Source: Candidatus Rokuibacteriota bacterium | Lineage (GTDB): Bacteria > Methylomirabilota > Methylomirabilia > Rokubacteriales > CSP1-6 | Direction: 5' to 3' | NCBI GenBank assembly: GCA_016201575.1 | Contig: JACQCN010000149.1 | Coordinates: forward strand, 1-8,897 | Length of the DNA stretch: 8,897 nucleotides | Part shown: positions 1 to 5,334 of the stretch, piece after piece | Layout: the number at the start of each line of letters is the position of its first letter | Numbering within the stretch: position 1 is the first letter of the stretch | Notes under the pieces: generated by a model | What the model saw: only the letters and a program-made list of their open reading frames with translations | Databases searched by the model: none | Told to the model about the DNA's origin: nothing | Translations under genes and position numbers: made by a program

Positions 1-53
1 CCGTCCGCCCCGCGCCGCGCGGCCTTCGGGCGAGTGGGTGACGGAGCCGGCCC

Positions 54-73
54 CGCGGGGACCGCACCCCGCG
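54..73. repeat. GC-rich hairpin nested in a longer imperfect hairpin
   Basis: A perfect 7-bp inverted repeat (54-60 against 67-73, 6-nt loop) sits inside a second pairing of 29-39 with 79-89, which has 10 of 11 positions paired including one G-U. It lies in the 144 bases before the first gene. No RNA family was recognised. At this GC content such pairings arise fairly easily by chance, so a structured leader or the 3' end of an upstream RNA is only a possibility. I see nothing else convincing in 1-119. Confidence 0.35.
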
Positions 74-119
74 ACAGGACCCGCCCGCCACACGCGACTG
101 CCGTTCGTCAACGATGCGG

Positions 120-129
120 GCTAGCGTGA
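120..129 (+). promoter_or_regulatory. possible -10 region of the first operon
   Basis: The decamer GCTAGCGTGA contains TAGCGT (122-127), a TANNNT-type -10 element placed 17 nt before the ATG at 145. The same decamer occurs on the minus strand at 7551-7542, just upstream of the gene starting at 7534, where it has a good -35 partner. Here no convincing -35 is visible, so the call is tentative. Confidence 0.3.
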
Positions 130-144
130 TGGGATGACGTCGGG

Positions 145-564
145 ATGACCGACGCCAGGTTCCGGCAGGCGGCGGGGACCTACTTCGTGTACGGCGTGAT
201 CTACTGGGTGACGGCGCTGTACCTTCAGCTCCACGTGTTCCGCGTGCGGGGCTCGCTGCTGCTGTGGTTCGGGATCGGGGCGCTCATCGCCGTCGGCGTG
301 CCCTGGCTCCTCGCGCGCCGGCGCGCCTGGTTCGAGCGCTGGGTCCTCAACCGGCGGGACTTCGCGCGGATCCTGGCCGTGCTCGTGGCCGTCCGCGCCG
401 TGCTGGTCGCCCGGATCGCGATCCGGGGGCCCGAGTCGATGCCGATGCCGGGTGTGGGCGGCGGCGTCCCCACGACGGCGGCGGGAGCGTGGGCGATGGC
501 CGTGGTCGCCCTCGTCACCGCCGTGATGCTCGCCCGCGCCGGGTGGGCGAGGGAGGGGCCATGA
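145..564 (+). CDS. four-helix membrane protein of unknown function
   Basis: This 139-residue protein is not a family I recognise. Four hydrophobic stretches at about residues 11-31, 37-57, 74-93 and 111-131 predict a polytopic inner-membrane protein with short loops. An arginine-rich loop (about 58-72) lies between helices 2 and 3, and a Gly/Pro/Met-rich loop (about 95-110) lies between helices 3 and 4. The ATG at 145 is used because nearby upstream ATGs are out of frame; its ribosome binding site is weak (GTCGGG just upstream). The stop TGA (562-564) overlaps the ATG of the Mrp gene as ATGA, so the two genes are very likely translationally coupled. The coupling suggests a linked role with the Fe-S carrier, but nothing in the sequence shows what that is. 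A sensor, a transporter subunit or a membrane anchor cannot be told apart. Confidence 0.75.
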   Translation: MTDARFRQAAGTYFVYGVIYWVTALYLQLHVFRVRGSLLLWFGIGALIAVGVPWLLARRRAWFERWVLNRRDFARILAVLVAVRAVLVARIAIRGPESMPMPGVGGGVPTTAAGAWAMAVVALVTAVMLARAGWAREGP

Positions 565-1448
565 AGAAGTACCGGGACATCGCCGGCGACGGCGGCTCGA
601 ACATCGTCGGCCAGGTCGAGGCCCAGCAGGCCCGGCTGCGGAGCCGGCTCGCCGGCGTGCGCCGGATCGTCGCGGTCGTATCGGGCAAGGGCGGCGTGGG
701 CAAGTCCTCGGTGACCGCCAACCTCGCGGCCGCGTTTGCGCTCGCCGGGTGGTCGGTCGGCGTGCTCGATGCCGATCTCAACGGGCCGTCGATCGCCAAG
801 ATGCTCGGCCTCCGGGGCCGCTCGCTGGCCGTCGGTGCCGACGGCGTCGACCCGCCGCGGAGCGCGCTCGGCGTCAAGGCCATGTCCATGGACCTGCTCC
901 TGCCGGGCGATGCCACGCCGCTCACCTGGGCGGCGACCACCCAGGCCGAGTCGCACACGTGGCGCGGCACCATGGAGGCGAACGCGCTGCGCGAGTTCCT
1001 GGCCGACACCGCCTGGGGCGCCCTCGACCTCCTGATCCTGGATCTGCCGCCCGGCACCGACCGGCTGGTCACCGTCGCCGGCCTCGTGCCCGCGCTCGAC
1101 GGCACCGTGCTCGTGACCATCCCCTCCGAGGTCTCGCACCTGATCGTCAAGAAGTCGATCACCGTCGCGCGGCAGACCGGCGCGCCCGTGCTCGGCCTCG
1201 TCGAGAACATGGCGGGCTACGCCTGCCCGGACTGCGGCGCGATCAACCCGCTCTTCAGCGGCCCCGGGGGCGCGGCGCTCGCCGCCGAGTTCGGGATCCC
1301 GTTCCTCGGCGCCGTTCCCTTCGACCCCCGGATGGCGGCGGCCGCCGACCGCGGCGAGGCCTTCGTCGCGGCCGGGATCGACAGCCCGGCGGCCCGCGCG
1401 CTCCTCGCGGTGGCCGACGCCCTCCGCGCCCGCCTCGCCCCGCGGTGA
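561..1448 (+). CDS. mrp: Mrp/NBP35 family iron-sulfur carrier ATPase
   Basis: This 295-residue P-loop ATPase belongs to the Mrp/ApbC/NBP35 family. Members bind a Fe-S cluster at a dimer interface and hand it to cytoplasmic apo-proteins in an ATP-dependent way. Visible motifs are the deviant Walker A SGKGGVGKSS (residues 41-50), DADLNGPS (70-77), the family-typical WRG segment (134-136), DLPPGTD (161-167), and the cluster-binding pair CPDC (Cys222 and Cys225). The common N-terminal DUF59/MIP18 domain is absent; only about 35 residues precede the ATPase core, as in the short form of the family. The start is ATG 561, with GGGAGGGG immediately upstream and an ATGA overlap with the membrane protein gene. 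A longer same-frame ORF going back to 264 is a shadow of that gene. The stop overlaps the next start as GTGA. ParA/MinD was considered, but the CPxC pair and the LPPGTD motif point to Mrp. Confidence 0.93.
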   Translation: MKKYRDIAGDGGSNIVGQVEAQQARLRSRLAGVRRIVAVVSGKGGVGKSSVTANLAAAFALAGWSVGVLDADLNGPSIAKMLGLRGRSLAVGADGVDPPRSALGVKAMSMDLLLPGDATPLTWAATTQAESHTWRGTMEANALREFLADTAWGALDLLILDLPPGTDRLVTVAGLVPALDGTVLVTIPSEVSHLIVKKSITVARQTGAPVLGLVENMAGYACPDCGAINPLFSGPGGAALAAEFGIPFLGAVPFDPRMAAAADRGEAFVAAGIDSPAARALLAVADALRARLAPR

Positions 1449-1987
1449 CCGCGCGCTTCTGTCTCCGCTGCGGTGCCGCGCTCCGCACGCGGCGCGAGGG
1501 TGGAAAGGCGCGGCGCGCGTGCCCGCGCTGCGGCTGGACCTTCTACGGCAACCCGGCGCCGGCGGCCGTCGCCGCGCTGGTCCGAGGCGACCGCGTGCTC
1601 CTCTCCCGCCGCGCCCGCACACCCCACGCCGGCACGTGGGATCTTCCCGGCGGGTTCCTCGAGGCGGGCGAGACGCCGGAGGGCGCGCTCCGGCGCGAGC
1701 TGGCGGAGGAGCTCGGGATCCGCGTGGGCGCGGTGCGCCAGCTCGGCGCCTACCCGGACCGGTACGGGCCCAGCGGCGTGCCGGTGCTCACGATGGTGTT
1801 CGAGGCGAGCCCCGGGCGGGGCCGCATGACGGCGAAAGACGACGTGTCGGAGGTGCGGTGGTTCCCGCTGGCCGCGCTGCCGCTCCGCGAGATCGCATTC
1901 CCGTCGGTGCGGGTGGCGCTCCGCGAGGTGGTCGCCCGCCGCCGGTCAGCGCGGCGCGCGCGGGCGCGCCGCGTCAGGGGCAGATGA
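1445..1987 (+). CDS. zinc-ribbon Nudix hydrolase
   Basis: This 180-residue protein has an N-terminal zinc ribbon (C6-x2-C9 and C26-x2-C29) followed by a Nudix domain. The Nudix box is complete: G70, E76, R84-E85-L86, E88-E89, G91-I92, matching Gx5Ex7REUxEExGU. Such enzymes cleave nucleoside diphosphates linked to another group, for example NADH, ADP-ribose, sugar nucleotides or oxidised dNTPs, using Mg2+ held by the box glutamates. The ribbon resembles that of NudC-like proteins, but no NudC substrate signature was recognised, so the substrate is unknown. The start is a GTG at 1445 overlapping the Mrp stop by 4 nt; no ATG lies near. The C-terminal 16 residues are almost all Arg and Ala and coincide with a GC-rich hairpin. 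The stop overlaps by 14 bp the 3' end of the convergent gene on the minus strand. Confidence 0.9.
   Translation: MTARFCLRCGAALRTRREGGKARRACPRCGWTFYGNPAPAAVAALVRGDRVLLSRRARTPHAGTWDLPGGFLEAGETPEGALRRELAEELGIRVGAVRQLGAYPDRYGPSGVPVLTMVFEASPGRGRMTAKDDVSEVRWFPLAALPLREIAFPSVRVALREVVARRRSARRARARRVRGR
1951..1972. repeat. GC hairpin at convergent gene ends
   Basis: A perfect 9-bp inverted repeat (1951-1959 against 1964-1972, 4-nt loop) lies in the last codons of the Nudix gene and 2 nt beyond the stop of the opposing gene. Its place between two convergent genes would suit a two-way transcription barrier. Neither strand shows a T-run after it, so it is not a standard intrinsic terminator. Confidence 0.35.
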
Positions 1988-2777
1988 CGCCGGGCTCGAG
2001 CTGGTAGTTCTTGACCTTGTAGGTCGCGACGAAATCGTCCTTGTAGAGCGTCACCCGCAGCGCCCCCACGGCCGTGTCGCCGTCCCACCCGAGGATCTTC
2101 ACCCCGCCGGCCATCTCGCGCGCCGTCACCCGCCCGGCCAGGAAGTCGGCCGCCGTCGCCCGGTCGATGAAGACCGCGATCGTCTCGTGGACCGGCCGGT
2201 CGCCCTTCGTCGCGGCCGACTGCTTGAGCCAGTCGAGGATGATCGTGAAGCCCTCGAGGTCGGGGTCGGCGGTCATCGCCGGGTTCTTCGTCATGCGCCG
2301 GAGCAGCGGGCCCACGTAGCGCGAGTACATGGCCGAGGCCCGGTCCTGGAGAGGCAAGCGCGCGAAGACGGGCGAGGGATCCTGCTCGATGAAGATCCGG
2401 AGCGAGAGGTACCGGGAGTCGGCGGGAAGCAGGTGGCGCGGCCGCTGGAAGCTGATGCTGTGCTTGTCCACCTCGACCCAGGGCATGCAGTGGTAGATCC
2501 CCGCGTTCAGCGTCTTGAGGTCCGGGGCGTACTTCGTGGCCAGCGCGCGGCCCTTGGCCGTGGTGTACTGGTCGAGCGGCAGGATCTTCTCGTCGAGGGG
2601 CGCCTCCGCCTGGGCCCGCGCGCCGAGGAGCAAGAGCGCCAGCCCCAGCGCCGCCGCGACCCGGCTCGGCGCGCGCCCGAGGAACCACCGCTTCGAGCGC
2701 CGGCTTTGCCGGCGCAACGATCCCGGGGGATGCTCGAAGGGGGCCGTCGAGGCCCCCTTCGATGGCTTAGCGCTCAA
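1974..2777 (-). CDS. exported protein of unknown family
   Basis: I do not recognise this protein. Counted from the TTG at 2777 it has 267 residues. A hydrophobic core at about 42-52 preceded by many Arg and followed by ARAQA-EAP looks like a signal peptide cleaved near residue 57, so the mature protein is probably periplasmic, about 210 residues, mixed polar. It has only two cysteines (C97 and the penultimate-but-one C266), which could form a disulfide. The start is unclear: no ATG or GTG precedes the signal peptide in frame. TTG 2777 has GGAG 7 nt upstream and overlaps the preceding lipoprotein gene by 11 nt, but gives an unusually long leader encoded by two perfect hairpins. TTG 2717 gives a more normal 37-residue signal peptide but has almost no ribosome binding site and falls in a hairpin arm. 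The gene probably forms an operon with the lipoprotein. Confidence 0.7.
   Translation of the reverse strand: MSAKPSKGASTAPFEHPPGSLRRQSRRSKRWFLGRAPSRVAAALGLALLLLGARAQAEAPLDEKILPLDQYTTAKGRALATKYAPDLKTLNAGIYHCMPWVEVDKHSISFQRPRHLLPADSRYLSLRIFIEQDPSPVFARLPLQDRASAMYSRYVGPLLRRMTKNPAMTADPDLEGFTIILDWLKQSAATKGDRPVHETIAVFIDRATAADFLAGRVTAREMAGGVKILGWDGDTAVGALRVTLYKDDFVATYKVKNYQLEPGVICP
2697..2715. repeat. perfect 8-bp hairpin at the start of the exported protein gene
   Basis: An 8-bp inverted repeat (2697-2704 against 2708-2715) with a 3-nt loop reads GCGCCGGC TTT GCCGGCGC. It lies 18 bp from a second, longer hairpin (2734-2762). The pair resembles dispersed REP-like palindromes common in GC-rich genomes. 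No T-run follows on either strand. Confidence 0.6.
2734..2762. repeat. perfect 12-bp hairpin after the lipoprotein gene
   Basis: A perfect 12-bp inverted repeat (2734-2745 against 2751-2762) with a 5-nt loop starts 4 nt beyond the lipoprotein stop codon (2767-2769, minus strand). It could stabilise or attenuate the transcript between the two minus-strand genes. It lacks a T-run on either strand, so Rho-independent termination is not supported. Confidence 0.65.
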
Positions 2778-3021
2778 GGATCTGCTCCGTGCTCACCGTG
2801 ATGGGCTTCCCCCACCAGCCCTCGTCCCGCGACACCGCGATGTCCTGGCGGGTGACGTGCGCCGTCGATCCCTCGCGGTTGCGGATCGAGAACGTCAGGT
2901 GCTCGCCCGAGGCGAAGTGGCTCGGATGCTCCTTCCACGTCTGCCATTCCTCCTTGGACGCGCAGCCGGTAGTGGCCAGGAACGCCGTCGTGCCGATGAG
3001 GAGAAAAGTGCGGATGTGCAT
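2767..3021 (-). CDS. small lipoprotein of unknown function
   Basis: This 84-residue protein has a short basic n-region, a hydrophobic stretch (residues 6-16) and a putative lipobox ending in Cys20 (TTGC). It would be cleaved by signal peptidase II and lipidated; the Thr at -3 is less usual than Leu. The mature part is about 65 residues, rich in charged and Trp residues (EEW, TWKEHPSHF), and may be a small beta-rich domain. I do not recognise the family. The ATG at 3021 is preceded by AAGGGGGG at good spacing, and a convincing promoter lies further upstream. It is the first gene of a probable two-gene minus-strand unit with the exported protein, which it overlaps by 11 nt if that gene starts at 2777. 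The shared export route suggests a common envelope role. Confidence 0.8.
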   Translation of the reverse strand: MHIRTFLLIGTTAFLATTGCASKEEWQTWKEHPSHFASGEHLTFSIRNREGSTAHVTRQDIAVSRDEGWWGKPITVSTEQILER

Positions 3022-3066
3022 CGGAGGCCCCCCTTGCGACGTACCTTAATGTGAAGCGCCGGGTTC

Positions 3067-3095
3067 ATGCTACTTAATCCCGCGCGACGTGGCAA
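3067..3095 (-). promoter_or_regulatory. sigma70-like promoter for the lipoprotein operon
   Basis: On the minus strand, TTGCCA (3095-3090) and TAGCAT (3072-3067) are separated by 17 nt. They match the -35 and -10 consensus at 5/6 and 4/6 positions. Transcription would start near 3060, leaving a leader of about 40 nt before ATG 3021. It overlaps the divergent promoter region of the PAC2 gene. Confidence 0.55.
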
Positions 3096-3103
3096 CCGGG
3101 TGG

Positions 3104-3109
3104 TAGACT
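3104..3109 (+). promoter_or_regulatory. possible -10 box of the PAC2 gene
   Basis: TAGACT on the plus strand lies 28 nt before the ATG at 3138 and fits a TANNNT -10 element. No clear -35 is visible at 16-18 nt. The divergent lipoprotein promoter lies within 10 bp, so the two genes may be co-regulated or compete for polymerase. Confidence 0.3.
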
Positions 3110-3137
3110 CGAACGACGAAGGCGTAAGAGATCCGCG

Positions 3138-4016
3138 ATGAGCGCCCTAACGATCCATCGCCAGCCCGCCGGCCTCCGGCGCCCGGTCATGATCCTGGCC
3201 TTCAGCGGCTGGAACGACGCCGCGGAGGCCGCCACGACGGCGGCCCGCTTCCTCACGGGCGCCTGGCAGGCCGAGAAGTTCGCGGAGATCGACCCCGAGG
3301 AGTTCTTCCACTTCGGCCTCTCGCGGCCCTACGTCCGCTTCAAGGCGGGCTCCCAGACCGAGCGCGAGGTGATCTGGCCCACCACCGACTTCGCGCTCGC
3401 CCAGTCGCCGGCGCTGCCGCGGGACGTCATCATCGGCGTCTCCGCCGAGCCTCACCTGCGGTGGAAGACCTACGGCGGCGCCGTGCTGGAGCTGGCCCGG
3501 CGGTGCGAGGTGTCGCTCGTGCTCACGCTGGGCGCGCTGCTGTCGGCGGTGCCGCACACGAAGCCCGTCCGCCTGGCGGGGAGCGCCTCCGATCCCGAGC
3601 TGGCTGCCCGTTTCGGCATCAAGCCCACCCGGTACGAGGGGCCGACGGGGATCGTGGGCGTGATGAACACGATGTGCCGCGAGGCGGGCGTTCCCGCGGC
3701 GAGCCTGTGGGCCAACGTCCCGCACTACATCACCGGCATCGAGAACCCGAAGGCCGCCCTCGCCCTCGTCGAGCGCGTGCTCGCGTTCCTGCCCGCGGAG
3801 GTCGACGTGTCCGACCTCGCCGAGGGGGCCCGGCAGTTCGACGACAACCTCCGGGAGATCGTCGCCCAGAACGCGAAGATCGCCGCCTACGTCAAGAAGC
3901 TCGAGGCGAGCGAGACCGACGAGGAGCCGGAGCCCGCGGACACGGGTGAGCTGCCTCCCGCCTCGGACCTGGTCGCCGAGATGGAGCAGTTCCTGAAGCA
4001 GCAGCGTCCAGACTAG
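3138..4016 (+). CDS. PAC2 family (proteasome-assembly-chaperone-like) protein
   Basis: This 292-residue cytoplasmic protein has a PAC2 domain over about residues 15-215. Recognisable family features are FSGWNDAAEAAT (22-33), the FHFGLSRPYV segment (57-66), the TLGALLSAVPHTKP core (130-143), YEGPTGIVGVMN (166-177) and VPHY (194-197). In eukaryotes PAC2 helps assemble the proteasome alpha ring. Bacterial members are widespread in actinobacteria and some other phyla, and their role is unsettled. The C-terminus is a likely helix (about 226-255), an acidic Glu/Pro linker (257-275) and a short amphipathic end (LVAEMEQFLKQQ). It lacks a terminal HbYX motif, so docking to a proteasome ring is not indicated. 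The ribosome binding site is weak (AAGAGA 6 nt upstream). The divergent promoter region and the downstream M23 peptidase gene give little functional context. Confidence 0.88.
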   Translation: MSALTIHRQPAGLRRPVMILAFSGWNDAAEAATTAARFLTGAWQAEKFAEIDPEEFFHFGLSRPYVRFKAGSQTEREVIWPTTDFALAQSPALPRDVIIGVSAEPHLRWKTYGGAVLELARRCEVSLVLTLGALLSAVPHTKPVRLAGSASDPELAARFGIKPTRYEGPTGIVGVMNTMCREAGVPAASLWANVPHYITGIENPKAALALVERVLAFLPAEVDVSDLAEGARQFDDNLREIVAQNAKIAAYVKKLEASETDEEPEPADTGELPPASDLVAEMEQFLKQQRPD

Positions 4017-4043
4017 ACAGTGCGAGGCGCCCGCCGAGCCCTC

Positions 4044-4138
4044 CCTCTGGCAAGCCCCGCAATGGCGGCGCGCGACTCTCCTGCGCGCGAGGCGGGGTGG
4101 GCCAAGTCAGTAGACTGCCTCTGGCAAGCCCCGCAATG
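4044..4138 (+). repeat. 21-bp direct repeat, 74 bp apart
   Basis: An exact 21-bp sequence beginning CCTCTGGCAAGCCCC occurs at 4044-4064 and again at 4118-4138. It fills much of the 119-bp gap between the PAC2 and peptidase genes, and the second copy ends with the peptidase ATG. The ATG in the first copy opens a 25-codon ORF (4062-4139) whose TGA overlaps the peptidase ATG. A 6-bp GCGCGC hairpin lies between the copies. Confidence 0.75.
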
Positions 4139-5008
4139 ACGGTGCGGCTCGCGGGCGCGCTGCTGACCCTGCTCGCCGTCCTGCCCTCCTCCGCCCCGGC
4201 GGCGGCCGGCGCCAGGGTCGCCCTCACCCCGCGCTCGCCCCGGATCGGAGACGTGAGCATGGTCGTCGTGCAGGGGATACCTGACGGCGCCACGCTGGAG
4301 GGCTCGGTGGCGGGCCGGTCGCTGGTCTTCTTCCCCTATGCCGGCGGCGCCGCGGCGCTGGCCGGCATCGACTTCGAGACCCGTCCCGGCCGCTACTGGT
4401 GGAAGATCGCCGTCGTGAACGGGGCAGACCCGCCCCTGGTCCTGAGGGGGCGCGTGACCGTGAAGGGGCGCCAGTTCGCCGTCGAGCGGCTGACGCTGCC
4501 GGAGGGAATGGTGGAGCTCGACGAGGAGACGACCCGACGGGCGGACGCCGAGGACGCGCACCTCAAGACGCTCTACGCGACGGTCACCGGGGACCGCCTC
4601 TGGCGGGGTCGGTTCACGGCGCCCGTGGCCAGCCCGAAGCCGCCCTCGGGATTCGGCGCCCGCCGCGTCATCAACGGCCGGCCGCGCTCACCCCACGGCG
4701 GCCTCGACTACGCCGCCGACCGGGGGACGCCGGTCGTCGCCGCCAACGCCGGCCGGGTGGTGCTCGTCGGCGACTTCTTCTTCCCCGGCCGGCTGGTCGT
4801 CGTCGACCACGGCCTGGGCGTCCACACCGCCTACTTCCACCTCGATCGGGTCACGGTCGCCGAGCAGGATCTGGTGGACCAGGGCCAGCCCATCGGTGAG
4901 GTGGGGTCGACCGGGCGGGCGACGGGCCCCCACCTGCACTTCTCGGCGTCGATCGGGTCCGCGCGTATCGACCCGGCCGCGCTGCTCCGCCTGAACTCGC
5001 GCGACTAG
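4136..5008 (+). CDS. secreted M23 (LytM-type) metallopeptidase
   Basis: This 290-residue protein starts with a signal peptide (hydrophobic 5-17, likely cleavage near 24 after APAAA). Residues about 27-115 look like a beta-rich, Ig-like domain that could bind substrate or partner, and a short charged helix follows (125-145). The C-terminal M23 domain (about 165-285) is catalytically complete: HGGLD (H187, D191), the YFHLD histidine H235, and HLH (H266, H268). Active members are Zn2+ endopeptidases that cut peptidoglycan cross-bridges or stem peptides in the periplasm. The ATG at 4136 is preferred because it directly opens the signal peptide; a GTG at 4097 would add 13 residues from a repeat. 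No clear ribosome binding site is seen. The stop shares a CTAG palindrome with the convergent gene. Confidence 0.92.
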   Translation: MTVRLAGALLTLLAVLPSSAPAAAGARVALTPRSPRIGDVSMVVVQGIPDGATLEGSVAGRSLVFFPYAGGAAALAGIDFETRPGRYWWKIAVVNGADPPLVLRGRVTVKGRQFAVERLTLPEGMVELDEETTRRADAEDAHLKTLYATVTGDRLWRGRFTAPVASPKPPSGFGARRVINGRPRSPHGGLDYAADRGTPVVAANAGRVVLVGDFFFPGRLVVVDHGLGVHTAYFHLDRVTVAEQDLVDQGQPIGEVGSTGRATGPHLHFSASIGSARIDPAALLRLNSRD

Positions 5009-5250
5009 CGGCGCCGCCGCGCCTTCGCGCCGCCCTTCCGGGCCTTGGACTTCGCCTTGGCCCTCTTCTTCCCGGCCCCCTTGGCCGCCTTGGCCTTGGG
5101 CTTGGCCTTGCGCCGGGCCTCGGGCTTCGCGGCCGGCTTGGGTTTGGCCCTTGCCCGCGCCGGACGAGGCTTCGGCGCCTCCATCGGCTGGACCGGTGCG
5201 GGGGCTGGGGCCATTCCGGGCATCTCGTCATACGGGGTCACGCGTTCCAT
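5005..5250 (-). CDS. small Lys/Ala/Pro-rich basic protein, histone H1-tail-like
   Basis: This 81-residue protein has an N-terminal stretch of about 25 residues with Pro, Ala and a few acids, then an almost continuous Lys/Arg/Ala/Pro tail (about 16 lysines, ending ARRRR). The AKPKPAAK-type repeats resemble the C-terminal tail of histone H1 and bacterial H1-like proteins, so nucleic-acid binding or compaction in the cytoplasm is likely. Low-complexity basic tails also occur in ribosomal and other proteins, so the role is inference. That it is a real gene is supported by a strong AGGAGG 8 nt before ATG 5250 and by its position in its own gap. The plus strand of the same interval can be read as a hydrophobic ORF, but it lacks such a signal. 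Its TAG stop lies within the same CTAG as the peptidase stop. Confidence 0.72.
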   Translation of the reverse strand: MERVTPYDEMPGMAPAPAPVQPMEAPKPRPARARAKPKPAAKPEARRKAKPKAKAAKGAGKKRAKAKSKARKGGAKARRRR

Positions 5251-5300
5251 GGGCCGCCCTCCTCGCTGATGACGACGAGCGTGTCGATCGGCTTACCGGT

Positions 5301-5333
5301 TGTATCACGTGATCGACGGTGCGCAACAAACAA
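5301..5333 (-). promoter_or_regulatory. possible promoter with a palindromic operator
   Basis: On the minus strand TTGTTG (5329-5324) and GATACA (5306-5301) are 17 nt apart, upstream of the basic protein gene. A perfect 10-bp palindrome ATCACGTGAT (5304-5313) overlaps the -10 side, where a repressor could act. A wider 7-bp inverted pair (5283-5289 against 5311-5317) overlaps it. The -10 match is only 3/6. Confidence 0.3.
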
Positions 5334-5334
5334 G

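Noticed and set aside
72..84. 13-bp sequence CGACAGGACCCGC that recurs inverted at 8488-8500
   Set aside because: One 13-mer shared across about 9 kb of GC-rich DNA is near chance expectation, and the flanking bases do not match. I could not support a paired element spanning the window.
264..560. In-frame extension of Mrp upstream of ATG 561
   Set aside because: The extension is low-complexity and arginine-rich, overlaps the membrane protein gene, and lacks a ribosome binding site. ATG 561 has GGGAGGGG and an ATGA overlap.
225..1622. Long minus-strand ORF of 465 codons opposite the Mrp operon
   Set aside because: It is Arg/Gly/Pro-rich with no domain motifs and lies fully antisense to three well-supported genes. 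Such shadows are expected at this GC content.
5045..5269. Plus-strand hydrophobic 74-codon ORF opposite the basic protein gene
   Set aside because: It is Ala/Leu/Gly-rich only because it mirrors the Lys/Ala-rich strand. It has no ribosome binding site, while the minus-strand frame has AGGAGG.
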